Shown in pieces: positions 1-8,582 of a DNA stretch of 61,103 bases. Origin of the DNA: Methylobacterium sp. J-076. GTDB lineage: Bacteria > Pseudomonadota > Alphaproteobacteria > Rhizobiales > Beijerinckiaceae. Within the stretch, counting starts at the first letter, position 1, and each line of letters begins with the position of its first letter. The translations under genes and the position numbers were made by a program. The notes under the pieces were generated by a model. The model made no database searches. It was not told the origin of the DNA and saw nothing but the letters and a program-made list of their open reading frames with translations. Where the stretch lies: contig NZ_JAKSXW010000069.1 of the NCBI RefSeq assembly GCF_022829405.1, positions 1 to 61,103 on the forward strand. Direction: 5' to 3'.

Positions 1-236
1 CCCAGGCAGGGGTGGCCATGGTTTACCCCGGGCAGCACCTCATCGGGCGGCCAGAACGCAAAGGGCGTCCCCGGTTGGAGGACCGCCCACTGGCCGGTTG
101 CGGTGTCCTCCCCCGCCATCCAGGCGATTGGCTTCATGGAAGCGAACAGCCAAAGCGGCGGGTTCCGGCAACGGGCGAACAACGTTCGTCCGCTGGTGCG
201 GTCGACGAAGGACCCAACCAGGGCCGCGAGCAGCAT
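1..236 (-). CDS. Partial hypothetical protein running off the left edge
   Basis: An open frame reads on the minus strand from an ATG at 236 to the window edge, giving 78 residues with no stop. It opens with a short hydrophobic stretch (MLLAALVGSFVD) and is rich in Trp and Pro afterwards (motifs such as WAVLQPGTPFAFWPP). Third codon positions are mostly G or C, as in the real genes here. I do not recognise a family. No strong ribosome binding site is visible and the C-terminus lies outside the window, so existence and start are both uncertain. Confidence 0.35.
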   Translation of the reverse strand, partial: MLLAALVGSFVDRTSGRTLFARCRNPPLWLFASMKPIAWMAGEDTATGQWAVLQPGTPFAFWPPDEVLPGVNHGHPCL

Positions 237-751
237 CGCAGGAAACGGGGATGTGGCCCGTGGAGACCGGGCGCAGAATGGCCGGTAATCAGGCCCCAGA
301 GACGCGACAGAGACGCGGCTGAAGCAGGACGCTCGAGCTAAGTTACTGACAAGTCGAGGGTTTCGACGACCACCGGGATCCTGCGATTTACGCAAGACCC
401 CCTGGTGGTGGACGCAGTCAGGCTCGAACTGGTCTCCGCTCGCACGTCTGGGAAATGGGAAACTTCCTGAGCCTGAAATGGGAATTGCGATCGCTGAAAC
501 CTCAGCAAGAGAATTTCGAAGCCTGATCAATATTTTCGTTCGAACCGAACGATTTTGGTTGACAGCGTGAGGCGGCTTGGTTGATGTTCGGGCCAGAAAC
601 GGAAGGGTTCAGGCGCCCACCGTTGAGGGAATTCTGGTCAAGGACGGTCAATCGTCCTCGATGCAGGCACTCTGACAGGAGCCTCGATCGGAGATCGCAT
701 CAGTCGCGTTCTTCGGCTTGACTCGTGTTGTGCCTCAACATCGAGGGCATC
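237..751. other. Gene-poor stretch before the phage-type module
   Basis: About 515 bases without a convincing gene. Short open frames overlap on both strands, but none has a start with a ribosome binding site or recognisable protein content. A TTGACA hexamer at about 557-562 is a possible -35 box for the downstream methyltransferase, but no good -10 follows at the right spacing. Confidence 0.4.
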
Positions 752-2245
752 ATGACGGGACAGATCCCAGTCGCGCGCAAGCGCGTTCGTACTCACCAAC
801 CTTCGCTGCAGCAGTCTCTGCCGGCGTCCGAGCCGACGCTGGCAGAGACTGCTATTGCGCCAGCCGTTACAGCTGGCTCTTCCAGTGCGGGAAGCTCGCA
901 GCCCGACTACCAAGCCGATGCGTCGGTGCGAGCAAGCCCGACGAACTATCGGCGCATCAGCGTCGACCACGTTTCGATCGCGAGTCTCACCCCCTCGAAG
1001 ATCAAGCTCCGCCGTGCGGGTCGACACCAAAAGGAAGGTCTCGAGCGCAACATCCGACACTTCGGCATCGTGCGGGCGATCCTGGTGCGTCGCGACGGGA
1101 CCATCATCGCCGGACATAGTATCTACGCGGCGGCGCGGACGGTCGGCCTCGACGAGGTGCCGGTCACCTACATCGATGATCTGTCCGACGACGAAGTCCG
1201 CATCCTGCGCATCAGCCTACACAAGATCGAGGAGATGGCCTCCTGGGATCCGGAGGCACTGAAGATCGAGCTGACGCACGTGCTCGACATCAATCCCGAT
1301 CTCGCGGTGTTCAGCGGGTTCTCGACGGGCGAGATCGATACCCAGCTCAGCGGCACCGACGCGAAGGTCGACAAGGCCGACGCTCTACCGGAGACCACCG
1401 GGCCGACCGTGTCCCGGGTCGGCGATTGCTGGGTGTTCAAGGGCGGCCATCGCCTGATCTGCGCGAACACCCTCGACCCCGACGCGTTGGTCTGCCTGAT
1501 GGACCAGGTGCAGGCGCGCCTCGTCCTAGCAGACCCACCCTTCAATGTACGCGTAGAGGGTCACGTCTCGGGCCGCCAAGGGGCGCGCGAGTTCGCCATG
1601 GCCTCCGGAGAGATGACGGAAGCTGAGTTCATCGTCTTCCTTACGACCGCGTTCCGCAACGCTGCGATGCACTCCCTCGACGGGTCCCTCGCCCTGTACT
1701 TCATGGACTGGCGTCATGCCTACGAGATCTTGACGGCAGGGCGGGCGGTCTACTCCTCGTTCAAGAATCTGATCCCGTGGGTCAAGTCAAATGCAGGCAT
1801 GGGTACGCTATGGCGATCACAGCATGAACTCATCTTCGCTTTCAAGCTCGGCTCGGCTGCGCACATCAACAATGTCGAGCTAGGGAAAAACGGGCGCTGG
1901 CGCTCGAACGTGTGGCATTACGCGGGTGCGACCGCCTTCGGCCGGACCCGAGACGAACTTGACGGCCACGTGACACCCAAGAGCGTCGCCCTGCTGCACG
2001 ACGCCATTCTCGACGTCACTGCGAGAGGGGATGCGGTGCTGGACCCGTTCGCCGGCGCCGGCTCGACGCTGGTGGCGGCGCATCGGGCGCGCCGGGTCGG
2101 CTACGGCGTCGAAATCGATCCAATCTACGTCGATACCGCCGTGCGCCGGCTCGAGGCCTTTACCAAGGCCGAAGCCGTCCTCGAGGCGACTGGACGCACC
2201 TTCGCCCAGACCAGGGCGGAGCGGTGTGGCCCCGCGACCGCGTGA
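752..2245 (+). CDS. ParB-domain / beta-class DNA methyltransferase (phage type)
   Basis: A 497-residue adenine- or N4-cytosine-type DNA methyltransferase. Residues about 65-190 look like a ParB/sulfiredoxin-like N-terminal domain (ending with GTIIAGHSIYAAAR). The methyltransferase core follows, with catalytic DPPF at about D261 and the AdoMet-binding DPFAGAGST at about D431. The catalytic motif preceding the AdoMet motif is the beta-class order. The ATG at 752 is preceded by GAGGG, so it is preferred over the upstream ATG at 725. It lies just ahead of a DUF5681 gene and a large terminase, so it is probably a prophage or island methyltransferase. No restriction endonuclease gene is next to it. 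A paralogue lies at 58256-59551. Confidence 0.9.
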   Translation: MTGQIPVARKRVRTHQPSLQQSLPASEPTLAETAIAPAVTAGSSSAGSSQPDYQADASVRASPTNYRRISVDHVSIASLTPSKIKLRRAGRHQKEGLERNIRHFGIVRAILVRRDGTIIAGHSIYAAARTVGLDEVPVTYIDDLSDDEVRILRISLHKIEEMASWDPEALKIELTHVLDINPDLAVFSGFSTGEIDTQLSGTDAKVDKADALPETTGPTVSRVGDCWVFKGGHRLICANTLDPDALVCLMDQVQARLVLADPPFNVRVEGHVSGRQGAREFAMASGEMTEAEFIVFLTTAFRNAAMHSLDGSLALYFMDWRHAYEILTAGRAVYSSFKNLIPWVKSNAGMGTLWRSQHELIFAFKLGSAAHINNVELGKNGRWRSNVWHYAGATAFGRTRDELDGHVTPKSVALLHDAILDVTARGDAVLDPFAGAGSTLVAAHRARRVGYGVEIDPIYVDTAVRRLEAFTKAEAVLEATGRTFAQTRAERCGPATA

Positions 2246-2254
2246 GGCCACCCC

Positions 2255-2710
2255 ATGCCTCGCGATCCCAGGCCTGACGCACCGACAGCGGCGTCCGATG
2301 ACGAGAAGGTCGGCTACGGCCGGCCACCATCCCAGTTCCGCATTCAGCCTGGTGAAACACGCAACCCCTGGGGGCGCAAAGGCCGTCCGAAGTCGAGGGA
2401 GGATTTCCTCGACGGCAAGCTCTCGATGCGGGTCGATGGCAGGGTGGTGAAGGTCACCCGCGACGAGGCGATCGACCACTTCCTTTTCGAGGCGGCCTCC
2501 AAGCGCAACGTTTCGGCTGCCAAGCTCCTCGAGCAGCGGCGACAGGCTCGGCTTGCCCGGTCATCGCAGGCCCAGAATACCGACACACTGCTGCCCGAGG
2601 AGGAGGCCTCGCTTCTCAGGGCCGTCGGGCGGCGTCTGCGCACGCTCGACCGCGAGACTGAGGACGATGAACCTGTCGAAGATCATCCGGAACCGGAGGC
2701 CGACCCATGA
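2255..2710 (+). CDS. DUF5681 domain protein, possible small-terminase role
   Basis: A 151-residue protein with the DUF5681 signature near the N-terminus: VGYGRPPSQFRIQPGETRNP followed by WGRKGRPK, a Gly/Pro/basic segment. The rest is charged and probably helical. Its stop overlaps the start of the large terminase (ATGA at 2707-2710), so the two are translationally coupled. In phage-derived loci DUF5681 proteins usually sit directly ahead of the large terminase, and a small-terminase or DNA-recognition role is a reasonable inference that the sequence itself does not prove. A longer paralogue is at 57534-58259. Confidence 0.8.
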   Translation: MPRDPRPDAPTAASDDEKVGYGRPPSQFRIQPGETRNPWGRKGRPKSREDFLDGKLSMRVDGRVVKVTRDEAIDHFLFEAASKRNVSAAKLLEQRRQARLARSSQAQNTDTLLPEEEASLLRAVGRRLRTLDRETEDDEPVEDHPEPEADP

Positions 2711-4236
2711 GCCCGGAGGCGCGCCTGTACCAGGTGCTCCTCCGCTCGGACTTTATGTTGTTCTACGAGCGCTGCTTCGCGACCCTCGAGCCCGGCACTC
2801 CGTTCATCGACAACTGGCACCTGCACGCCGTCGCGGAGGCCTTGCGGCGCGTCGAGGTGGGCGAGGCTCGGCGACTGATCATCAACGTCCCCCCGCGCTC
2901 GGGCAAATCGCTCTTGGTCACCGTCGCCTTCACCGCTTGGCTACTCGGTCGCAATCCACGGCTTCGGATCATCTGCACCTCCTATTCCGCCGATCTGGCG
3001 CAGACCCACGCCGCCGCCTTCCGGGCCATCGTCACCAGCGCCTGGTTCAGGGCGACATTCCCAGCCTTCACGATCAAGCGCGGCGGCGACCGCAAGCTCG
3101 AGACGATCACTACCGAGCGCGGCTACCGCTACGCGGTCTCGATTGCCGGACCCGTACTCGGGCGCGGCGCCGATCTTATCATCGGTGACGACGCGATGAG
3201 TCCGGATGCTGTGTTCTCGGAGGCCGTACGCCGCCGGCAAATAAATCTCTGGAACACCGCGCACCGCACCCGCCTCAACGACAAGCGACGCGGTGCCATC
3301 GTCCTGGTCTCGCAGCGCCTGCACGAGGACGACCTGATCGGGCAGGTCCGGCGGACTGGAGATTGGGACGAATTGGTCCTACCCGCGATCGCGCCGGAGG
3401 CGGCTCGCTATCGGATCGGAGCGGACGAAGACGATGTCTACTATCGTACTGAAGGTGAGGTCCTGGACCCCGCGCGCGAGCCGCGTGAGGTGCTCGACGA
3501 GATGCTCGCGGCCGTTGGCTCGATGACGTTTGCGGCGATGTACCTGCAGGATCCCGTACCACCGGACGGCAACGTGATCCGCCGCGAGTGGCTGCGATAC
3601 TCCGAGCGCGACTTCAATGATCCGGCGTTCGTGTACTTCGTGGCGAGTTGGGACCCGGCCTCGACGCTCGACGCGACCAGCAGCTACTCGGTCGGGCAGC
3701 TCTGGGGCTGGGACGGGGAGAACTACTATCTTCTCGATCAGGTACGGGGTCGCTGGGAGGTGCCGGACCTGCGCCGCAAGATCCTCGAGTGCACGCGCAG
3801 CTGGCGTCCGGATGAGAGCCTGATCGAGGACACCGAGCTTGGCCGCAGCCTACAGCAGGATCTACGCCGTACCAGCAGCATGACAATGCATCTCAGACGG
3901 CCGCGCTACGACAAGCGCGCGCGGCTTCTGGCTCAAAGTGCGCGATTCGAAGCCGGCCAGGTCGTGATCGCGGAGGGGGAGCCCTGGACGCACGGCTACG
4001 TCGGTGAGTTGCTGGCGTTTCCATTCGGCCGCAGTGACGATCAGGTCGATGCGACCTCGCAGGCGCTCGACTTCCTCACGGCGAAGACCGCCCAACTTCG
4101 ACCGGTGCAGCGTCGCAATCCGACCCGCCGCAATATCGAGCGTCGCGGCGTTGAGAACGATGAAGAGGATGAGACGGACCCGATGGTCGGTCGGCGGAGA
4201 CGCGCAGGCTTCGATGGGCCGCCAGGATTAGGCTGA
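2707..4236 (+). CDS. Phage terminase large subunit
   Basis: A 509-residue DNA-packaging ATPase/nuclease. Walker A is PPRSGKS (K67) and the Walker B-like strand is LIIGDDA (D161, D162). A coupling or motor motif region follows (IVLVSQRLHEDDLIG). The RNase H-like nuclease domain starts near residue 310 with FVASWDPAST (D316). Length and domain order fit a complete TerL. It is the last gene of the methyltransferase-DUF5681-TerL set, and no portal, protease or capsid gene follows, so this is an isolated packaging module and not a whole prophage. Confidence 0.9.
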   Translation: MSPEARLYQVLLRSDFMLFYERCFATLEPGTPFIDNWHLHAVAEALRRVEVGEARRLIINVPPRSGKSLLVTVAFTAWLLGRNPRLRIICTSYSADLAQTHAAAFRAIVTSAWFRATFPAFTIKRGGDRKLETITTERGYRYAVSIAGPVLGRGADLIIGDDAMSPDAVFSEAVRRRQINLWNTAHRTRLNDKRRGAIVLVSQRLHEDDLIGQVRRTGDWDELVLPAIAPEAARYRIGADEDDVYYRTEGEVLDPAREPREVLDEMLAAVGSMTFAAMYLQDPVPPDGNVIRREWLRYSERDFNDPAFVYFVASWDPASTLDATSSYSVGQLWGWDGENYYLLDQVRGRWEVPDLRRKILECTRSWRPDESLIEDTELGRSLQQDLRRTSSMTMHLRRPRYDKRARLLAQSARFEAGQVVIAEGEPWTHGYVGELLAFPFGRSDDQVDATSQALDFLTAKTAQLRPVQRRNPTRRNIERRGVENDEEDETDPMVGRRRRAGFDGPPGLG

Positions 4237-4475
4237 GCGCTTCACGATCTGCACCGCGGCTTCACCGCCGACGCTCGGTGCGAGCCCAGCAAAGCCTTCG
4301 CGTATCATGGCCCCGGATCAAACCGCACTCCCCCGTCCGGTGCTCGATCTCCGCGTGACATGCCCGTCGTCGGTCGGCGTCACAGATCAGACTGCAGTCG
4401 GAGGGTGATGCTAGCGATAGCTCAGTCATGGCGAGCAAGGCGAAATGAGCATCGCAATCAGGCGTGTCCACACGG

Positions 4476-4865
4476 TCAGCGCTCCTTCGCCTGACCGGCG
4501 TGGAGCGTGGCGGCGAACCAGTCCATCGCCGCGAGCAATGCATCGATAGAGGTCGCGGATAGGCCCGCGAGCGGGATGGTCTTGCGCTTCGAGACCGCAT
4601 CGGGCGGTAGACGAATGCCGGGCACCGCGTTTAGGCGGTCGAGCAGTTCCTGCCGCAGCTCCAGGTCATCGAACACCGGTTTCCCGAGCATGTGCTCGAA
4701 GTACACCGCCATCGTCCCGTCGGTGAAGATCCGCAGGGCTGGGATGCCGACCCCGTCCTTCTCGAACACCGCCCCCAGCGCGCCGAAGTTCGCGTTCGTG
4801 TTGAAGGCGATACGATCCGCGCGTCGGTGGATCCACGCTACGATCGTCCTGACCGCTCCAAGCAC
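4476..4865 (-). CDS. Hypothetical protein, possibly N-terminally truncated
   Basis: A 129-residue minus-strand frame with protein-like composition: FNTNANFGALGAVFEKDGVG, then GTMAVYFEHMLGKPVFDD, a helical segment RQELLDRLNAVPGIRLP, and a C-terminal helix ending LLAAMDWFAATL. The first candidate start is a GTG at 4865 without a clear ribosome binding site. The frame stays open further upstream, so the N-terminus may be longer or may have been lost. I do not recognise the family. The gene stands alone between the terminase and the VOC gene. Confidence 0.5.
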   Translation of the reverse strand: MLGAVRTIVAWIHRRADRIAFNTNANFGALGAVFEKDGVGIPALRIFTDGTMAVYFEHMLGKPVFDDLELRQELLDRLNAVPGIRLPPDAVSKRKTIPLAGLSATSIDALLAAMDWFAATLHAGQAKER

Positions 4866-5261
4866 GGCCGCGTCGGCGGGCCACCGGCAAGAGGCAACCC
4901 GACGGGAGGCGCGAGCGCGACAGGCGGGATCACGTCACCGTGAGCTCCTCAGGGCGAAGACCGGCGGGCGGGGTGGCGCCGACGGTGTCGCCTTGGCAGG
5001 ATCGCGGTGGCACGCCTCTGGCGGGTCCACGGCACGCAGAAGGGTGAGACCACCCGATGGTGAGGATCATCGCGCTGATCGTCATCGTGGGAGCCGCAGC
5101 GACCGCGGTCCTCCATTTCACGTACCCGGCCGTAGCCGCCGTGCGGCAAAGTTGCCGACGGTGCTTCCCCCCACGAGGACGACGTCGAACTTGCTGTCCA
5201 AGGGGCCAAGGTGAGGTCGGCCTGCACGGCTTCGAAGAGGCTGGCGGCTGGCCGGGAGGCG
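4866..5261. other. Intergenic remnants
   Basis: No intact gene. On the minus strand, 5118-5201 encodes a 27-residue open frame containing FDVVLVGGSTVGNFAARRL, which resembles the start of a Rossmann or FAD-binding protein and stops soon after; it is probably a gene remnant. On the plus strand an ATG at 5057 opens a short hydrophobic peptide (IIALIVIVGAAATAVLHF) without a family match. Both calls are weak. Confidence 0.3.
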
Positions 5262-5675
5262 TTAGGACGATGTCAGATCGACGACCCAGGTGACCCCGAA
5301 TCGATCCTTCAGCATGCCATAGAGAGGCGACCAAGCCGAGGGTCCGAGTGGCTGTGGGACGGTCGCGCCCGCGCTGAGGCCATTCCAATACGCCGTGATC
5401 TCGTCCTCGGATGAGCCGCGCAGGGACACGTAAAAGGCATTCTCGCCGGGATGCCACGGGCGCTCGGGCTGGACATCGTAGGCCATGATGCGAAAGCCGG
5501 TCTCGCAGGCGACCTGCCCCCAGATGACCTTTTGCGCCTGCTCCGGGTCCGTCACGCCGGCCAGTTCGCCGTAGGTGACGAGGGTGGGCTCGCCGCCGAA
5601 GACGTTGGCGTAGAAGGCCAGCGCCTCCCGTGCCCGGCCGTCGAAATTGAGGTGCGTCGTCACTTGCACGGTCAT
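5262..5675 (-). CDS. VOC family (PhnB/glyoxalase-like) protein
   Basis: A 137-residue vicinal-oxygen-chelate-fold protein of the PhnB-like type. It starts with TTHLNFDGRAREALAFYANVFGGEP, typical of the first beta-alpha-beta unit, and ends with KDRFGVTWVVDL, the usual closing strand. The ATG at 5675 has GGAG just upstream and is preferred over a GTG at 5693. It is divergent from the YafY-type regulator at 5763, a frequent pairing for this family. The substrate cannot be inferred. Confidence 0.88.
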   Translation of the reverse strand: MTVQVTTHLNFDGRAREALAFYANVFGGEPTLVTYGELAGVTDPEQAQKVIWGQVACETGFRIMAYDVQPERPWHPGENAFYVSLRGSSEDEITAYWNGLSAGATVPQPLGPSAWSPLYGMLKDRFGVTWVVDLTSS

Positions 5676-5762
5676 GGTCGTCTCCGACTCCACTCGGGGC
5701 CGTTGTCAGCCCCATGACCGGACTGTACCAACGCCCAACTGACAGAACCCGGCAGTTGCGCG

Positions 5763-6485
5763 ATGGCGCGGAGTGACCGTCTCTTTCGTCTGCTGCACGC
5801 CATGCGCGTGCTGCCGCCACCGCTCACGGCCAAGCGCCTCGCCGAGGAGACGGGCGTGTCGCTCCGCTCCCTGTACCGGGACATCGACAGCCTGCGCGCG
5901 GCCGGCGCGCGGATCGAAGGGGAGCGTGGCTACGGCTATCGGTTGACCGAGGACGTCGCCCTACCGCCCCAAACCTTCGACCGCTTGGAGACCGAGGCGC
6001 TGGCAATCGGCATGGCCGCCGTCGGCGCCATGGGCGATCCGGACCTCGCCCGCGCCTCGGCCTCGGTGCTGGCCAAGGTGGCCGCCACCCTCACCGACGA
6101 GCGCGAGCAGCAGTTGCTGCATGCCGTGTCCAAGGTCTACCGGCCCGAGGCCCGGCCTGCCGCCACACCCGACACGGCCCTGATCCGGGAAGCGTGCTGG
6201 CGGGAGGAGAGGCTTACCCTCCGCTACACGGACGAGCATGGAGCCGACACGCAGCGCACGATCCTGCCGCTCGCCATTGTGTACACCGAGCAGCGTTCGG
6301 TCGTCCTGGCATGGTGCCTCCGGCGCGAGGCGTTCCGCATGTTCCGGCTGGACCGCATCCGCGATGCCCGCACCGGCACCGGCAGCTTCCGCCCCCGGCG
6401 GGCTTCCCTGCTACGGTCCTATCTCGAACAGCTCAGGCACGAGGAGGCGAGCCCGGCGACTTCGCGCAGCCCCCATGGCCGGTGA
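5763..6485 (+). CDS. YafY-family HTH/WYL transcriptional regulator
   Basis: A 240-residue regulator. Residues 1-60 form a winged helix of the HTH_11/DeoR-like type (LTAKRLAEETGVSLRSLYRD, then ARIEGERGYGYRL). Residues about 135-220 form a WYL-type ligand-binding domain (WREERLTLRYTDEHG, then VVLAWCLRREAFRMFRLDRI). YafY/PafBC-like proteins commonly control a divergent neighbour, here the VOC gene. The start is the ATG just after the shared intergenic region. The effector is unknown. Confidence 0.88.
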   Translation: MARSDRLFRLLHAMRVLPPPLTAKRLAEETGVSLRSLYRDIDSLRAAGARIEGERGYGYRLTEDVALPPQTFDRLETEALAIGMAAVGAMGDPDLARASASVLAKVAATLTDEREQQLLHAVSKVYRPEARPAATPDTALIREACWREERLTLRYTDEHGADTQRTILPLAIVYTEQRSVVLAWCLRREAFRMFRLDRIRDARTGTGSFRPRRASLLRSYLEQLRHEEASPATSRSPHGR

Positions 6486-6576
6486 GCCCCCCGCGGCGGG
6501 AGCCAACGTTCGCGGGACATCTGCAACCGACCGCTCTTCTTCAGGACCGTCACAACGCAGCGCTCGCCGCAGGACG

Positions 6577-7048
6577 TCAGTTGCCGGATCGAGCCGTGAA
6601 GAGCGGAAACCCGTTGCCTGCGAAGGGTCCGGTATCGAGCCACAGATATTGGAAAGACCGGCTCTTGAAGAGCCAGTTCTCGCCCGAGCGATGCAATCGG
6701 TCGAACGCGATGCAATGGCAGCGGTAGTAGGTCTCGTCAGCTCCTTGTGCGCTCTCATGGATGAACGTGCGTGTGGTCGCCTCATTGCCGGCAATGTCGA
6801 TCACGCCGGGCAGCGCGAACTGCACGAAGAACGTCTTGCCGGCGCGCAACTCGCGGAACAGGGCGACGTTACTCGCCGGCCCAGTCGAATGATGCCCGTT
6901 CGGCGCCTCGCCGATGACGAACTCGCCATCGTCCGTCCATAAGCTGTGAAAGCTCGTAATCGGCTCTGGTCGCAATGTCGGCGTAGCGGGCAATCACGTT
7001 GCGGATGATCGCCTCGTCGACGAATTTCTGCAGGGTGGATCGATCCAT
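6577..7048 (-). pseudogene. SnoaL/NTF2-like protein, frameshifted
   Basis: The N-terminus starts at ATG 7048, after a GGGAGGGA ribosome binding site, and reads MDRSTLQKFVDEAIIRNVIA through ADYE. The frame then breaks: codon GAG at 6953-6955 is followed by one extra base (6952), after which the second frame continues FHSLWTDDGEFVIG and runs to 6577. Dropping that base restores a full SnoaL-like domain of about 155 residues (ADYEFHSLWTDDGEFVIG, as expected in this fold). The gene is either inactivated or carries a sequencing indel. Confidence 0.75.
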
Positions 7049-7164
7049 CGGCTCCCTCCCTCGTCTCTGATACAGTTTGCCGTCACCGAGGAATCCCGGT
7101 GACGGCCCGGCAGTGGTTCGCTCATCGATTTCGACCCGGACGACGATGGTGTCGCCGCTCCCGT

Positions 7165-7533
7165 TCAGGCGGTGCAGATGCCGGGGACCTCGACTTTCCT
7201 GAACAGGTGCGGGCTTACCGTAACACCCTCCGGGTAGTCGGCGAGCTTCGCCTGGAACGCTGGGTTCGTGAAGGCGGACCGGAAGTGGGCGACCGATTGC
7301 CAGATGGCGTAGTTCAGGAAGACCCCGCTTCCCGCGATGCCGCGATGCAGCTGCGTCGAGATGAAACCCGGCTGCGCCTTCATCAGGCTGGCATCGCCCG
7401 TCCAGACTTCGAGCAACTTATCGGCATCGTCCGGGGATGTGACGAAGGTGTTGATCAGAATCACCGGTCCTTCCTCGGACTTGAGTTGATCGCCCAACGT
7501 GACGGCTTGGCCCATTTCGACGAACTTCGGCAT
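7165..7533 (-). CDS. Antibiotic biosynthesis monooxygenase (ABM) domain protein
   Basis: A 122-residue ABM-fold protein (dimeric alpha/beta barrel). Key stretches are VILINTFVTSPDDADKLLEV, MKAQPGFISTQLHRGIAG and LNYAIWQSVAHFRSAF, the standard order of strands and helices in this family. It starts one base after the MarR stop codon, with AAGGAGAT inside the MarR 3' end as ribosome binding site, so the two genes form one operon. A small oxygenase acting on aromatic or quinone-like compounds under MarR control is plausible; the substrate is unknown. Confidence 0.85.
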   Translation of the reverse strand: MPKFVEMGQAVTLGDQLKSEEGPVILINTFVTSPDDADKLLEVWTGDASLMKAQPGFISTQLHRGIAGSGVFLNYAIWQSVAHFRSAFTNPAFQAKLADYPEGVTVSPHLFRKVEVPGICTA

Positions 7534-7534
7534 C

Positions 7535-8044
7535 TCAGATCTCCTTGATCCCAGTGGAGGCCGGGGTGGCGGTGGAACTTGCGATGCGGCACTGGATGTC
7601 GCGCAGCAGCTCGCTTGCGGCCTCGATCCGCTCCGGCGACAGATCGGCCATCAAGGATTCGGCCCAGCGTCCATGGCGTTCGCTCGCCTCGCGATAGGCC
7701 GCTTCACCCTTATCGGTCATCGCGACGAGCATCGCGCGCTTGTGGTGCAGGTTGGGTTCGAGGCGGACGAGGCCATCGGCCCGCATCTCATCCACGGAAT
7801 ACTGCACGGCCTGTCGGGCCAGTCCCATGTTGCGCGCGATGTGAGCCACTGGCAGCGGGACGGGGGAGAGGGAGATCGCGCCCAGGACCTGCCAGCGCGC
7901 GCTGGTCAATCCGAGGTCGGCGCCGAGCGTGTTCCCGACGGCGAGCTGGTCACCGTTGAGTCGGAACACCTCGATCACGAAGCCGACATAGGCCCGGCGC
8001 AGGCGAGACTTCGGTTCGGCAGAGACGGTTGGACTATGCGACAT
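7535..8044 (-). CDS. MarR-family transcriptional regulator
   Basis: A 169-residue MarR regulator. The winged-helix core runs over residues about 45-130: LTSARWQVLGAISL, VAHIARNMGLARQAVQYSVD as recognition helix, then GLVRLEPNLHHKRAMLVAMT as wing. The C-terminal helices are for dimerisation. It is the first gene of the MarR-ABM operon. A 7-bp-arm palindrome directly upstream (8063-8077) is the probable operator, which suggests autorepression relieved by a phenolic or similar ligand. Confidence 0.9.
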   Translation of the reverse strand: MSHSPTVSAEPKSRLRRAYVGFVIEVFRLNGDQLAVGNTLGADLGLTSARWQVLGAISLSPVPLPVAHIARNMGLARQAVQYSVDEMRADGLVRLEPNLHHKRAMLVAMTDKGEAAYREASERHGRWAESLMADLSPERIEAASELLRDIQCRIASSTATPASTGIKEI

Positions 8045-8050
8045 GGAGCA

Positions 8051-8078
8051 AATGTAGCATGATGACGAATTTCGTCAA
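8051..8078 (-). promoter_or_regulatory. Promoter and palindromic operator of the MarR-ABM operon
   Basis: On the minus strand a TTGACG -35 (8073-8078) and a TACATT -10 (8051-8056) are 16 bases apart. The perfect odd palindrome TGACGAA-T-TTCGTCA at 8063-8077 covers the -35 and spacer, where a MarR dimer would block RNA polymerase. The -10 lies only 6 bases from the MarR ATG (8044), so the transcript may be nearly leaderless; no Shine-Dalgarno sequence is visible. Confidence 0.6.
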
Positions 8079-8582
8079 TTAGACAAAATTATGCCTCTAC
8101 GCCTGCCCAGAAGGCCCGTCCGTTCCGTGACCCGGAAGGGCAAATTACGACGGTCGGCCTCAGAGGGGCCAGTTCCCGAACGGGCCATCGCCGTCACACT
8201 CGATCACGTCGCCAACGGACGGTCGTGTACGGGTCCCCAAGCTGTCGATCGTGCGGTTGGGTGAGCGTGGCACCTTGGGATGAGCGCAAACGATCACTGC
8301 ACCTCTTCCGCCCGGTGTGAGATTTCGAGAATCGGAGTCATCGCATCGGCTGTAGCGTGGCCGTTGCGGTCATCTCACCATCGCGCTATCGTGGCGATGT
8401 CGGAAAAGGCAGACTTGGTTTGGTAAGCCCAAGTCCTTCCGGTGACGGAAGCTCTGGTCTTTGGCCCCCTGCCGCAGATCCCCGCGACGAACGAAGGACG
8501 CCCTCGCGCGTCCGGCCGTTCGTCCGCGCGGGTCTCAGGTTTGGGAAACGCTCCGGTCGAACAACGACCCTGGAGCCCGACC
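8079..8582. other. Intergenic region between MarR and FAD monooxygenase
   Basis: About 500 bases with no supported gene. An open frame extends upstream of the monooxygenase to 8442, but it has no family content. A short inverted repeat (CATCGC...GCGATG, 8388-8408) lies within the region. The monooxygenase promoter presumably sits here, but I cannot define it. Confidence 0.4.

Noticed and set aside
752..2245. Complete restriction-modification system at the left end
   Set aside because: Only a methyltransferase is present; the neighbours are DUF5681 and terminase, so a phage-type orphan methyltransferase is the better reading.
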